From Sphingomonas anseongensis (GTDB lineage: Bacteria; Pseudomonadota; Alphaproteobacteria; Sphingomonadales; Sphingomonadaceae): a DNA stretch of 64,000 bases. Below, piece by piece: positions 44,774 through 53,533 of the stretch. How positions within the stretch are numbered: the stretch's first letter is position 1; the number at the start of each line of letters is the position of its first letter. The notes beneath the pieces were generated by a model, which was not told where the DNA came from, did not search any database, and saw nothing but the letters and a program-made list of their open reading frames with translations. Made by a program: the position numbers and the translations under genes. The stretch covers positions 62,001-126,000 of the forward strand of contig NZ_JAMGBC010000001.1 of the NCBI RefSeq assembly GCF_023516495.1, written 5' to 3'.

Positions 44774-45966
44774 TTCGCCTCGATCGGAGTCAGCGGCGAG
44801 GTGGTTCCTGCCAGCCGGCCCTTCTCCACGCCTTCGGCTCGGGCGATATAGCCTCTCGACTTCTCGACCTCGCTCGAAAGCGTGCTGACCGTCTGCTTCA
44901 TGTTGTCGAGCGCCTGGAGCTTGAAGCGGTCGATCTGGTCCATCGTGTCATAGATGTTCTGGAACGCTCGCTGCAGCGTCTCCAGCGGGATGGTCGAGCT
45001 TGCAGCCTGCTCGTGGATCGCTCCCGTCTGGGTCTTGAGCATTTCGCCGGTCGTGTCGATCATCCCGGCAGTGGTCGTGTTCAGGGCGCCGATCTGCTCG
45101 AGCACCAACTTCTGGTTGGTGAGAGCCTGGGCGACCGTCACCGCGGTGCGAAGCGCTGCGACTGTGGTGGTCGACGCCCGGTCGACTCCCTTCACCAGCT
45201 CGACATTGTTCTTCTTGACGAGGTCGAGCGCCAGATAGCCCTGCACCGTCACAGCCATCTGGGTCAGCAGGTCCGTCGTGCGCTGCCGAGTGTAGAAGAG
45301 GGCGGTTTCGCGGATCGCCTTGGCCTTGGCCGGATCCGTGGCGTCGAGGTCGTTGGCCTTGTCCTCGAGCTGCTGGTCGAGCGTCTTCGAGATGTGAACC
45401 ATCTGCTCGAGCTTGTGCATCGTCTTCCACAGGTTCGCTCGCTCGGTGTCGATGGCCGCATTGTCCATCAGCAGCTCGTCCTTGCCGTTGCCGAGGCTGC
45501 TCAGGATCTTCGAGATGTGCGTCTGCGAGCTGCGATACTTGTCGAAATAGCGGTCGACCCTGTTCCCGAACGGGATGATCCCAAGGAGCTTGCGGGTCTT
45601 CGTGGCTTCCTTCGGGTCGAGCGATTCGACGGTCCGTCGAAGCTCGGTCAGGTCGGCTCCGATCCCGGTGTCCTTGTCGATAGCCTTGACCGGTCGGTCG
45701 AGGAAGCGGTTCGACGCTCCGGCCGCCTCGGCGATCTCCTTGCGGCCCATCGCGGTCAGCTGGTCGACCTTCTTGCCGAATTCGGGGCTGTTGGAATCGA
45801 GACTGGCGAGCTCGTTGACGAAGTCGGCGACCCTCTTGTCGAGCTCGGTCGTTTCCTCGGCCTTGAGCGGCACCAGGCCGGCCGCCTCGGCTGGAGCGAC
45901 TGCCTGCAGAGCTTCCGGCGGGTCGAGCTTGAGCTTGGTCGCGGTTTCAGTGGCTTCCTTGGCCAT
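44770..45966 (-). CDS. toxic anion resistance protein TelA family
   Basis: A 398-residue cytoplasmic helical protein. Family blocks: NRFLDRPVKAIDKDTGIGADLTELRRTVESLDP, KLLGIIPFGNRVDRYFDKYRSSQTHI, RTTDLLTQMAVTVQGYLALDLVKKNN. It is rich in coiled coil. ATG 45966 follows AAAGGGC and drops a basic 23-residue leader. TelA/KlaA-type proteins are tied to tellurite and stress resistance. It is overlapped by the XpaC-like gene, a pairing also seen in many bacteria. Confidence 0.93.
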   Translation of the reverse strand: MAKEATETATKLKLDPPEALQAVAPAEAAGLVPLKAEETTELDKRVADFVNELASLDSNSPEFGKKVDQLTAMGRKEIAEAAGASNRFLDRPVKAIDKDTGIGADLTELRRTVESLDPKEATKTRKLLGIIPFGNRVDRYFDKYRSSQTHISKILSSLGNGKDELLMDNAAIDTERANLWKTMHKLEQMVHISKTLDQQLEDKANDLDATDPAKAKAIRETALFYTRQRTTDLLTQMAVTVQGYLALDLVKKNNVELVKGVDRASTTTVAALRTAVTVAQALTNQKLVLEQIGALNTTTAGMIDTTGEMLKTQTGAIHEQAASSTIPLETLQRAFQNIYDTMDQIDRFKLQALDNMKQTVSTLSSEVEKSRGYIARAEGVEKGRLAGTTSPLTPIEAK

Positions 45967-46192
45967 GTTCGTCTGCCCTTTCTCGTGCTCGCCTGGCGTC
46001 CTGGCGACTTTCACCGCCGCGCGCCGCCCATGCAAGCGCCTTCAACTGTATTATAGGTGTAACACGCTAGCGTTCAAGCCGGTCCTTTGCGGAGTAGGGG
46101 TTACCTGCTGTTAACCATTCACCTGCACGATTTGATCACCTTGAGGGGCGATAGACGTCGCCAAAGCTGAAATTGGGCCTGGGGACGCCAAT

Positions 46193-47410
46193 ATGATCCG
46201 ATTCCTTGGAAAGCTGTGGAGAGACCGCCGCGGCAACGCGCTCATCATTGCCGGCGCGGCGCTTCCGTTCGTGGTCGGCGCCGCAGGCCTGGCGACGGAC
46301 ACGATCCAGTGGGTCGTGTGGAAGCGCGAGCTCCAGCGTGCGGCGGATTCCGCGGCATTTGCCGGCGTCTATGCCAAGCTTCAGGATTCGGCCGTTCCCG
46401 CCGCGGTCAATGGCGATCTCGCCAACAACAACAAGACGGGTATCACCCTTGCGAGCGGCTACCCGCAGATCGCATATCCAACGGTAGGCACCTATTCCTA
46501 TGCGGTGCAGGTGACCCTTCGGGTCCAGAAGACCCTTGGCTTTTCGTCGCTGTTCGTGTCGTCGGCGCCCCTGATCACTGCCAGCGCGACCGCGGCGATG
46601 GTTGATGACGGCCAATATTGCCTGGTTGCGCTGAAGAAGAGCGGCGGCGCCGGAATCAACATCGGCGGCAGCTCGAGCGCGAACCTGGGCTGCGGCGGAA
46701 TCTCCAACGCAAATGCGAATCCCGCCGTTGCCACCAACGGCGCCAGCTACAACTTCATCGCTCCGGTCGTTGCCGGGGTCGGCACGCTTCCGAGCGCGAT
46801 CACCGGGGTCACGTCGCTGCGGCCGCACCATTCGGCGATGCCGGATCCGTTCGCGGGGAAATATCCCACCAGCACCAGCGGAATGACCTGCAACAAGCAG
46901 GTGACCGGGGGCAGCACGAACCTGACGCCCGGCTGCTACAAGGATTTCTCCTTCACCGGCAACAAGACCTACAATCTTGCCGCCGGGACCTATTTTCTCG
47001 ACAGCACCGACTTCAGCGTCGCGGGCGGCGTGACCGTCACCGGCACCGGGGTGACGATCATCCTGACCGGAACCACGCCTGGAAGCATCAAGACGAACGG
47101 CAATTCGATCGTCCAGCTGGTCGCTCCGACGAGCGGCACCTACTCGAAGATGCTGTTCATCCAGGCGTCGAACGCGACGACCGACAATACGAACGAGATC
47201 AACGGCAACAACACGTCGAACTACGACGGAGCTATGTATTTCCCGAAGGGGAACGTGACGTTCACGGGAAGCTCCGGGAACATGACCAAGTGCGCCATGG
47301 TGGTCGCCTACACCGCCACCTTCTCGGGCAACACCAACCTCCAGAACAGCACGACCGGTTGCAGCGCCAACCAGACGGTCACGAACAAGATCGTGAAGTT
47401 GGTGGCATGA
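46193..47410 (+). CDS. Tad pilus assembly protein TadG-like
   Basis: A 405-residue protein with one N-terminal helix after a short basic end (RDRRGNALIIAGAALPFVVGAAGLATDTIQWVVWKRELQRAADSAA), the standard TadG pseudopilin-like start. The C-terminal periplasmic portion is Gly/Thr/Asn-rich and beta-like (FTGNKTYNLAAGTYFLDSTDF, VTVTGTGVTIILTGTTPGSI). It lacks an obvious von Willebrand A domain, which many TadG proteins carry. It starts a three-gene unit with two TadE proteins, joined by ATGA overlaps. Confidence 0.87.
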   Translation: MIRFLGKLWRDRRGNALIIAGAALPFVVGAAGLATDTIQWVVWKRELQRAADSAAFAGVYAKLQDSAVPAAVNGDLANNNKTGITLASGYPQIAYPTVGTYSYAVQVTLRVQKTLGFSSLFVSSAPLITASATAAMVDDGQYCLVALKKSGGAGINIGGSSSANLGCGGISNANANPAVATNGASYNFIAPVVAGVGTLPSAITGVTSLRPHHSAMPDPFAGKYPTSTSGMTCNKQVTGGSTNLTPGCYKDFSFTGNKTYNLAAGTYFLDSTDFSVAGGVTVTGTGVTIILTGTTPGSIKTNGNSIVQLVAPTSGTYSKMLFIQASNATTDNTNEINGNNTSNYDGAMYFPKGNVTFTGSSGNMTKCAMVVAYTATFSGNTNLQNSTTGCSANQTVTNKIVKLVA

Positions 47411-47862
47411 TGCGGATCTGGGGAGACGAGCGAGGCAACTCGCTGATCGAAATGGCACTGGTGACGCCGGTGCTCGCGACCCTGCTTGTGGGGACTGTCG
47501 ACCTCAGTCGGTCCTATTCGACCAAGCTTCAGGTCGAGCAGGCCGCCCAGCACACGATCGAGCTGATCCAGGTGTCCGACTACAAGACCACGAACAATTC
47601 CGTTTACCAGGCGGAGGCTCAGACGGCAGCCGGAACGGGTTCGGCCGCCACGGTCAACTCCTGGCTCGAATGCAACGCCGACGGCGTCCACCTCGACTAT
47701 GATACCGGAACGTGTGCCAACGCGACGGATCCGTACGCGCGCTACGTGCAGGTGACCGTGTCGCAGAGCTTCACGCCCCTGTTCGGCACCAGGTTCTTCC
47801 CTGGGGCCAACTCCAACGGCACCGTGACGGTCCGCGCGACCGCAGGAGTGCGCACGCAATGA
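47407..47862 (+). CDS. TadE-like minor pseudopilin
   Basis: A 151-residue protein. The N-terminal helix GDERGNSLIEMALVTPVLATLLVGTVDLSRSY carries the Glu (IEMA) shared by TadE pseudopilins. The remainder is a short periplasmic domain with a Cys pair (WLECNADG, YDTGTCANAT). ATG 47407 overlaps the TadG stop (ATGA). Middle gene of the unit. Confidence 0.88.
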   Translation: MMRIWGDERGNSLIEMALVTPVLATLLVGTVDLSRSYSTKLQVEQAAQHTIELIQVSDYKTTNNSVYQAEAQTAAGTGSAATVNSWLECNADGVHLDYDTGTCANATDPYARYVQVTVSQSFTPLFGTRFFPGANSNGTVTVRATAGVRTQ

Positions 47863-48254
47863 AGACCCGGCTTCGCAAGCTTCTGAGGAACAGCCGGGGC
47901 GCGGCAGCGCTGGAGTTCGCGATCGCCGTGCCCGCGCTGATCGTGATGATCTGGGGCATGTTCCAGGTCGCGCTCATGTTCCAGGCGAATGCCGGCATTC
48001 AGCAGGCGCTGGGAGAAGCGGCCCGGGCGGCGACCATCTTCCCGACTCCGACCGACACCCAGCTGCAAGCCCAGATCACGTCGCACAAGTTCGGTGTGGG
48101 CAATGGCACCTGGGCTACTCCAACAATCACCACTAACGCGGGCGCGGGAACGAAGACGATAACGGTCAGCTATTCGCAGCCGACCGATTTCCTCTTCTTC
48201 CAGGGACCGTCGATTACGATCACCAAGTCGAAGGTCGTCTACCTTTCTCAGTGA
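47859..48254 (+). CDS. TadE-like minor pseudopilin, second
   Basis: A 131-residue protein starting at ATG 47859, overlapping the preceding stop (ATGA). Helix RNSRGAAALEFAIAVPALIVMIWGMFQVALMFQANAGIQQALG with Glu in LEFA. The short C-terminal portion (TNAGAGTKTITVSYSQP) is beta-like. Its stop overlaps the convergent enoyl-CoA hydratase stop by seven bases. The rest of a Tad locus (CpaF, TadB/C, RcpA) is not in this window. Confidence 0.88.
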   Translation: MKTRLRKLLRNSRGAAALEFAIAVPALIVMIWGMFQVALMFQANAGIQQALGEAARAATIFPTPTDTQLQAQITSHKFGVGNGTWATPTITTNAGAGTKTITVSYSQPTDFLFFQGPSITITKSKVVYLSQ

Positions 48255-49015
48255 GCGGAAGCGCTCCGGCGAGCTTCGAAAAAGGCGGCGATGGAGTCCC
48301 TGACTTCGGCCGACTGGAGCCGCTCGGAAAAGTGGCTGCTCTCAAGCTCCATCCGCTCGATGATCTCCTCGCTCGTCCCATGCCTCAGCAATTGCTGAGT
48401 GATCCGAAGCGCATCACGCGGTTTGGCCAGAAGCTTGCCGACAATCTCGACGAACGCCGAGTCGAGCTGGGCATCCTCGACCACATGGCTGACCAGTCCT
48501 GACTCAAGCGCGTCCTGTGCTCCGAAGGATTCGCCAAGCAGGAGATAGCGGGCCGACCGCCTGCGCCCAGCGATCCTCGGCAGCAGAAGCGTGCTCGCGG
48601 CTTCGGGCACTAGCCCCAGATCGACGAACGGCAGGGAAAAGCGGGCGCTCGCCGCCGCAATCACGAGGTCGCAGTGGAACAGCATGGTCGTTCCGATCCC
48701 GACCGCATTGCCCTGGACCGCAGCGACGATTGGCACCTGGTTGTTCGCCAGCGCTCGGAGGAACCTCCACACTGGAATATCCTCCGACTGCCTCGGAAGC
48801 TCCGCCAGGAAGTCCATGAGGTCGTTGCCGGCGGTGAAGTCCTGCCCCTGGCCACGGATGGTTATGACCCGCACCGAGTCATCGCGGGCCGCGGCCTCGA
48901 TCGCATCCGCGAGCGCGGCGTACATCGCGACCGTGATTGCATTGCGCCGGTCGGGCCGCGCGAGCGTGATCGACAGCACGTCGTCGCCGGGTTCGATCCG
49001 AAGGTCCTGCGTCAT
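48248..49015 (-). CDS. enoyl-CoA hydratase/isomerase family protein
   Basis: A 255-residue crotonase-fold enzyme. ATG 49015 (MTQDLRIEPG) is preferred over an upstream ATG. The oxyanion-hole blocks FTAGNDLMDF and AVQGNAVGIGTTMLFHCDLVIA are present, and LGLVPEAASTLLLPRIAG holds the Glu of the hydratase/isomerase group. Substrate specificity is not readable; subfamily members catalyse alkene hydration or isomerisation in fatty-acid or aromatic breakdown. Confidence 0.88.
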   Translation of the reverse strand: MTQDLRIEPGDDVLSITLARPDRRNAITVAMYAALADAIEAAARDDSVRVITIRGQGQDFTAGNDLMDFLAELPRQSEDIPVWRFLRALANNQVPIVAAVQGNAVGIGTTMLFHCDLVIAAASARFSLPFVDLGLVPEAASTLLLPRIAGRRRSARYLLLGESFGAQDALESGLVSHVVEDAQLDSAFVEIVGKLLAKPRDALRITQQLLRHGTSEEIIERMELESSHFSERLQSAEVRDSIAAFFEARRSASAH

Positions 49016-49086
49016 TATTGCGCTCCCGAATCGGATGACTGATCCCGCCGCAGCGGCTATCTCGCCCAAATCATCCGGGGAACGCC

Positions 49087-49737
49087 ATGAAGTTTTTTGC
49101 CGATACTGCCGAAATTGCCGAAATTCGCGATCTTGCCGCCACCGGCCTCCTCGACGGGGTCACCACCAATCCCTCGCTTGTGCAGAAATCGGGACGCGAT
49201 TTCGTGGAGGTGCTTCGCGAGATCACCGAGGTGTGCAGCGGTCCGGTTTCGGCCGAGGTCGTCGCCCTCGATTACGAAGGGATGATGGCGCAGGCGGAAA
49301 AGCTGCGCCGAGTCGCGGACAATATCGCGATCAAGGTGCCGCTGACGCCCGACGGACTGAAGACGTGCAAGACGCTCAGCTCCGACGGCACGATGGTGAA
49401 TGTCACCCTCTGCTTCTCGCCGGCGCAAGCGCTTCTCGCGGCGAAGGCGGGGGCGACGTTCATCTCGCCGTTCGTCGGCCGCCTGGACGACATCGGATCG
49501 AACGGGATGGATCTGATCTCCGACATCCGGATGATCTACGACAATTACGATTTCGGAACGGAGATCCTGGTGGCGAGCGTTCGAAGCCCGATGCACGTCG
49601 TCGAAGCGGCGAAGATGGGCGCCGACGTCATGACGGCGCCGCCCAAGATCATCCACCAGCTGTTCAAGCATCCGCTGACCGACGCCGGCCTGGCCGCCTT
49701 CCTCAAGGATTGGGAAGCGACCGGCCAGCAGATCTAG
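49087..49737 (+). CDS. tal: transaldolase (MipB/TalC-like, FSA family)
   Basis: A 216-residue small transaldolase of the pentose phosphate pathway. Blocks: [17 protein letters not shown].. [13 protein letters not shown], the Schiff-base Lys in [12 protein letters not shown], and [13 protein letters not shown]. At the position that distinguishes true transaldolase from fructose-6-phosphate aldolase the sequence is SAEVVA (Glu) rather than the Q seen in E. coli FSA (AQVM), which argues for transaldolase. Length is typical of the short form. Standalone gene. Confidence 0.93.
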   Translation: MKFFADTAEIAEIRDLAATGLLDGVTTNPSLVQKSGRDFVEVLREITEVCSGPVSAEVVALDYEGMMAQAEKLRRVADNIAIKVPLTPDGLKTCKTLSSDGTMVNVTLCFSPAQALLAAKAGATFISPFVGRLDDIGSNGMDLISDIRMIYDNYDFGTEILVASVRSPMHVVEAAKMGADVMTAPPKIIHQLFKHPLTDAGLAAFLKDWEATGQQI

Positions 49738-49740
49738 GGA

Positions 49741-50352
49741 TTAATTCCCCGCGTTGAACTTGACTGCGGCGGTCCTCACCGCAGTCACAGCCTGGCCCGT
49801 CGGTGTGATTACCGGCGTGTGCGAAACGCGCTGAAGCAGCTGCTGGCAGCCGACCTCGACCAGCGCGCTGGGCTGCTTGGGCGCGGAGCGCATCAACGAG
49901 CATGCTCCCGCATTTCCCTTCGCATCGACAGCATAGGCGAGCTTCACGACCGGCGGCTCAAGTGTCCCCTCCGGAAGCTTGTTAACGCTCACCTCGAGGT
50001 CGGGCCCCGGATTTGCATTGAGCATCTGGCGTTCGGGGAAAACCCACACGGCCTGGCTTCGGTAGACGCCGTAGGCCAGCTCCCCCTGCGGCCCGCGCGC
50101 CGGGCGGAATTTCGCGCGCTTCGAGGCGAGGAAGCAGGTTCGCTGGTCGAGGATTTGGTGACCGCTCGACTCGGTGACCTTGCAGTCGGCGATGGAGCCG
50201 TCCTGGGCGATCAGGAGTTCGAACTTAGTGACTCCTTCCCACCGCTTCTCGAACGCCTGCATGGGATAGTCCTTGAACTCGAACCACGGTTGCGGAGTCG
50301 CGGGGGTGGCGGCGACAACGGAGCCGGCAAGCAACAACATCAGACCTGGCAT
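49741..50352 (-). CDS. periplasmic TonB C-terminal-domain-like protein
   Basis: A 203-residue exported protein with a cleavable signal (MPGLMLLLAGSVVAATPATP). It has the TonB C-domain pattern F..DYPMQAFEKRWEGVTKFELLIAQDGSIADCKVTESSGHQILDQRTCFLASKRAKF, as in the TonB at 18070, and a second, looser copy (PPVVKLAYAVDAKGNAGACSLMRSAPKQP). It lacks the membrane anchor and Pro spacer of a true TonB. Four or five cysteines suggest disulphides. ATG 50352 has AGGAAA just ahead. Role unknown. Confidence 0.75.
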   Translation of the reverse strand: MPGLMLLLAGSVVAATPATPQPWFEFKDYPMQAFEKRWEGVTKFELLIAQDGSIADCKVTESSGHQILDQRTCFLASKRAKFRPARGPQGELAYGVYRSQAVWVFPERQMLNANPGPDLEVSVNKLPEGTLEPPVVKLAYAVDAKGNAGACSLMRSAPKQPSALVEVGCQQLLQRVSHTPVITPTGQAVTAVRTAAVKFNAGN

Positions 50353-50445
50353 TTTCCTGCCCTCCCTCAATCGGTTGGGGCAAGGATAGACGTGGTGCGC
50401 GCGGCTGACCACCGGAAATTAACTGGTCGTCGACTACGGAGGGCC

Positions 50446-51012
50446 GTGGCTCAGATCATCCAGTTCAAGGACGAGGCCGTTGTCCGCTTGCGCGAGCGCC
50501 TGGGCGCCGTCGAGGAGGCAAACGAGGACCTGATCGCCTTCGCACGCGGCCATTCCGATGCCGTGGCGTCGATCAACGTGGCCGTTCTCGAGGCCATCGA
50601 AGCGCCATCGGTGGACTCGCTGTTCGAGGTGATCACCCGCCGCTGGCCCGACATCCTTGGAATCGACTATGTCGCGATCGCCCTGGTCGTCGGCAACCGC
50701 GGCTTCCGGGCGGACTGCGATTCGATGGAACGGGTCGACCCCGTCTTTGTGAAGCGGATGCTGGGCAAAGTAGGCCGCGTAGAAGTCCGAAGCGTGGAGC
50801 GCGGTCACCCACTGTTCGGAGCGGTGGCGGGCGATTCCGTCCGGGCGGAGGCCTTGATCAGGATCGACGGGCCGGCGCCTTATCCGCAAGGGCTGCTTGC
50901 TCTTGGCCAGCGGACCGAGCTTGCGCCCGACAGCAGCCAGGGCTCGTCCCTGCTGCTGTTCCTTGGGCGGGTGATCGCGGCAACGATCAGGCGCTGCGTC
51001 GCCACTTCCTGA
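50446..51012 (+). CDS. DUF484 family protein
   Basis: A 188-residue soluble protein starting at GTG 50446, ten bases past GGAGGG. An N-terminal coiled coil (VVRLRERLGAVEEANEDLIAFARGH) leads to a GAF-like domain (SVDSLFEVITRRWPDILGID.. VALVVGN) with an end LLLFLGRVIAATIRRC. This matches DUF484, which occurs next to xerC or dapF in other proteobacteria; here it precedes the ATPase zeta subunit gene. Function unknown. The frame extends upstream without a better ribosome site. Confidence 0.85.
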   Translation: MAQIIQFKDEAVVRLRERLGAVEEANEDLIAFARGHSDAVASINVAVLEAIEAPSVDSLFEVITRRWPDILGIDYVAIALVVGNRGFRADCDSMERVDPVFVKRMLGKVGRVEVRSVERGHPLFGAVAGDSVRAEALIRIDGPAPYPQGLLALGQRTELAPDSSQGSSLLLFLGRVIAATIRRCVATS

Positions 51013-51090
51013 CTGGCAGCCGCGCAAAGCCCGCTGGACGTAGTTTGTCCGCACCCCTATCTCGCAGCCGAAACTGCGGAAGGCATTCGA

Positions 51091-51417
51091 ATGAGCCAAT
51101 TCGACGATCGCGAGCGCGCCTTTGAGGCGAAGTTCGCTCACGATGAGGAAATGAACTTCAGGATCGTCGCCCGGCGCAACCGGTTGATGGGTGAATGGGC
51201 AGCCCGCCAGATGGGCCTGTCGGACGAGGAGACCGCTTCGTACGCCAAGGACGTCGTCCGCTCGGACTTCGAATCCGCCGGGGATGATGACGTGGTTCGA
51301 AAGCTGCTCGGCGACCTCACTTCGGCTGGAGTCGATCTCGAGGAGGCCCAGATCCGCGAGGCGATGGGGCACAAAATGGTAGAGGCCAAGCGGCAGATCA
51401 TGCAGGAGCAGGCTTGA
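51091..51417 (+). CDS. F1-ATPase zeta inhibitor subunit (DUF1476)
   Basis: A 108-residue helical protein of the alphaproteobacterial zeta family: FDDRERAFEAKFAHDEEMNFRIVARRNRLMGEWAARQMGLS, then AYAKDVVRSDFESAGDDDVVRKLLGDL. The N-terminal helix blocks rotation of F1-ATPase when the proton force falls. It is encoded apart from atp genes, as is usual. Ten bases from bolA, so probably in one transcript with bolA and grxD. Confidence 0.92.
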   Translation: MSQFDDRERAFEAKFAHDEEMNFRIVARRNRLMGEWAARQMGLSDEETASYAKDVVRSDFESAGDDDVVRKLLGDLTSAGVDLEEAQIREAMGHKMVEAKRQIMQEQA

Positions 51418-51426
51418 GTCCGGCTC

Positions 51427-51675
51427 ATGGCAATGACCCCCGAAGACATTGAACGGCTGATCAAGGCGGCAATTCCCGATTCACAAGTGACGATTACCGA
51501 CCTCGCCGGCGACGGCGATCATTATTCGGCCCGTGTCGTATCGCGCAGCTTTGTTGGCCTCACGCGCGTTCAGCAGCATCAGAGGGTATACGCCGCAATG
51601 GGCGGCCGGGTCGGCGGACAGCTGCACGCATTGCAGCTTCAGACGGCAGCGCCGGAGGAGACAGAAGGTGACTAG
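51427..51675 (+). CDS. BolA family protein
   Basis: An 82-residue BolA-type protein: [62 protein letters not shown], with the conserved His in FxGLsRvqqHqmVy. It partners monothiol glutaredoxin to hold [2Fe-2S] clusters. The stop overlaps the grxD start by eight bases, which implies translational coupling and matching expression. Confidence 0.92.
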   Translation: MAMTPEDIERLIKAAIPDSQVTITDLAGDGDHYSARVVSRSFVGLTRVQQHQRVYAAMGGRVGGQLHALQLQTAAPEETEGD

Positions 51676-51985
51676 CGCAAAAGAGCGGATCGAGCAGATC
51701 GTCCGCGGAGACGACATCGTCCTGTTCATGAAGGGGACCGAGCTGTTCCCTCAATGCGGCTTTTCCAGCCGCGCCGTCGCGATCCTCGAGCACCTGCAGG
51801 TGCCGTTCAAGACCGTGGACGTTCTCCAGGATCCGGAAATCCGGCAGGGCGTGAAGGAATATAGCGACTGGCCGACCATCCCCCAGCTTTACGTGAAGGG
51901 TGAGTTCGTCGGCGGTTCGGACATCATGATGGAAATGTTCGAAAGCGGCGAGCTCAAGCAACTCGTCGGCGAGCCAGCCGCCTGA
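51668..51985 (+). CDS. grxD: monothiol glutaredoxin (Grx4/GrxD type)
   Basis: A 105-residue glutaredoxin starting at GTG 51668 (GAAGGTGACT), inside the end of bolA. The active site is CGFS ([15 protein letters not shown]), the signature of Fe-S-carrying monothiol glutaredoxins, with [16 protein letters not shown] and [18 protein letters not shown] for glutathione binding. It works with BolA and glutathione in cluster delivery. Last gene of the unit; terminator directly downstream. Confidence 0.95.
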   Translation: MTSAKERIEQIVRGDDIVLFMKGTELFPQCGFSSRAVAILEHLQVPFKTVDVLQDPEIRQGVKEYSDWPTIPQLYVKGEFVGGSDIMMEMFESGELKQLVGEPAA

Positions 51986-51999
51986 ACCAGACAAAGAAG

Positions 52000-52044
52000 A
52001 AGGGGCGGCTGCGCGGGACCAGAGATCCGCGCCGCCGCCCCTTT
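52000..52044 (+). terminator. strong hairpin terminator after grxD
   Basis: AAGGGGCGGC-TGCGCGG, loop GACCAGAGAT, CCGCGC-CGCCGCCCCTT: a 17-bp stem with one bulge, followed by TTTGG. It begins 15 bases past the grxD stop and ends the zeta-bolA-grxD unit. Confidence 0.85.
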
Positions 52045-52230
52045 GGTGGTTTGTGGAACCAAGTGGACGCTAATAACTAAGCAACGGGCGTGCCAAATGC
52101 AAAAAGGCGCAGTTTTACGTGGTTTTCAGATGATGTTTCAACGCGCAGCCAAGCGGCAGTGTAAAGCCTCCCGACATTTTTAGGACGAAACCGGTGCATA
52201 TTTTTCAAAGCTCGTTGCGTTGAGCCTCGG

Positions 52231-53469
52231 ATGATCCAGAGCCCATCAAGCTCGCAACTGTTCTGCGACGTCACGCAAAGCTGGTCCCACGTCGGCGGCG
52301 GAGTAGGAACCTACTTGCGGCGGAAGCGCGATTACATCCTCGAGCATACGCCCCATCGGCACTTGCTGATCGTCCCCGGCGCCGAGGACAAGATCGAGGA
52401 GGACGGGCGGACCACGACGGTGACGATCGCTTCGCCCCCGGTGCCGACAAGCCCGAAGTATCGCCTGCTCCTTCGCAATGGTGCCGTCCGCGCCGCGCTC
52501 GAGCGATTCCAGCCGCGGTTGGTGGAGTGCCAGGACGCGTACAACCTTCCCTGGGCGGTCCTGGGCTATCGGAAACGCCACCCGAAGACGGCCGCGGTCG
52601 CGGTCTACATGACCGATTTTCCAACCGCTTACGTTCATCGGCCGCTGAAGCGCCTCCTTGGCGAGACCGTCGCAGGCCAACTCCGCTCAATCTCCTACCG
52701 TTATTGCGGTTTCCTCTATCGCCGCTTCGATTCGGTCATCGCGCTCAGCGAAAATGGCGGGGCTTCGAAGCTCCGGAAGCTGGGCGTTCGCGATATCGAG
52801 ATCGTGCCGCTTGGAGTGGAGCTCGACGACTTCAGTCCGCAAAAACGAGACCCGGAGCTCCGGCGCTCGCTTGGCCTCGGACTGGGCGACCCTCTGCTGA
52901 TCTATGTCGGGCGGCTGGACCGCGAGCGCCGCGCCGAGGTCGTCGTCGATGCCTTTTCCAAGCTCCCGAAGTCGCTCGGAGCTCGTCTTGCGATGGTGGG
53001 CGATGGCCCTGTCCGCGACTCGCTTCTCCAGCTCCGCGACCAGCGGGTGATCGCGCCGGGCTATCTCAGCGATCGCGAGGAGCTGGCGAAGTGGCTAGCA
53101 AGCGCGGACGTCTATGTCTCGGCGATGGCCGACGAGACGTTCGGAGTGTCGGTGATCGAGGCCCAGGCGTCAGGCCTTCCCGTGGTCGGAGTGGCGGCCG
53201 GCGCGATGTTCGACAGGGTTGACGATTCGACGGGCAGGCTGGGTCCCATCGATGATTCGGGAGCCATGGCAATCAACATCCTCGACGTCTGGCATTCCGA
53301 CCATGCAGCGATGGCGACGGCCGCGCGCGCCCATGTCGAAGCAAGCTCCTTCAGCTGGGACCGGTCCTTCGAGCGGCTGTTCCATGACGTCTATCCTCGA
53401 GCGCTCGAGCGCCGCCACTCTGCGGCGGAACTGCCCCGCGCCGACGCTTATGCGGAAAGCGTCGCCTGA
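52231..53469 (+). CDS. glycosyltransferase family 4
   Basis: A 412-residue GT-B enzyme. The C-terminal domain has PLGVELDDF.., LLIYVGRLDRERRAEVVVDAF, and E-x7-E in ETFGVSVIEAQASGLPVVGVAAGA, as in GT4 retaining transferases. The N-terminal domain begins VGGGVGTYLRRKRDYILEHTP. Donor and acceptor are not readable. It stands alone with a 186-base gap on its left (52045-52230) that holds no obvious feature, and secreted protein gene to its right. Confidence 0.9.
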   Translation: MIQSPSSSQLFCDVTQSWSHVGGGVGTYLRRKRDYILEHTPHRHLLIVPGAEDKIEEDGRTTTVTIASPPVPTSPKYRLLLRNGAVRAALERFQPRLVECQDAYNLPWAVLGYRKRHPKTAAVAVYMTDFPTAYVHRPLKRLLGETVAGQLRSISYRYCGFLYRRFDSVIALSENGGASKLRKLGVRDIEIVPLGVELDDFSPQKRDPELRRSLGLGLGDPLLIYVGRLDRERRAEVVVDAFSKLPKSLGARLAMVGDGPVRDSLLQLRDQRVIAPGYLSDREELAKWLASADVYVSAMADETFGVSVIEAQASGLPVVGVAAGAMFDRVDDSTGRLGPIDDSGAMAINILDVWHSDHAAMATAARAHVEASSFSWDRSFERLFHDVYPRALERRHSAAELPRADAYAESVA

Positions 53470-53533
53470 TCCGTTCATCGGAAGTGCAGCCGTTCGGGCG
53501 GACATCGCCCCGATGTCTTGCTAGGGAAGCTAA

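Noticed and set aside
49057-49671. 204-residue minus-strand frame across the transaldolase gene
   Set aside because: Shadow of tal; no ribosome site or family match.
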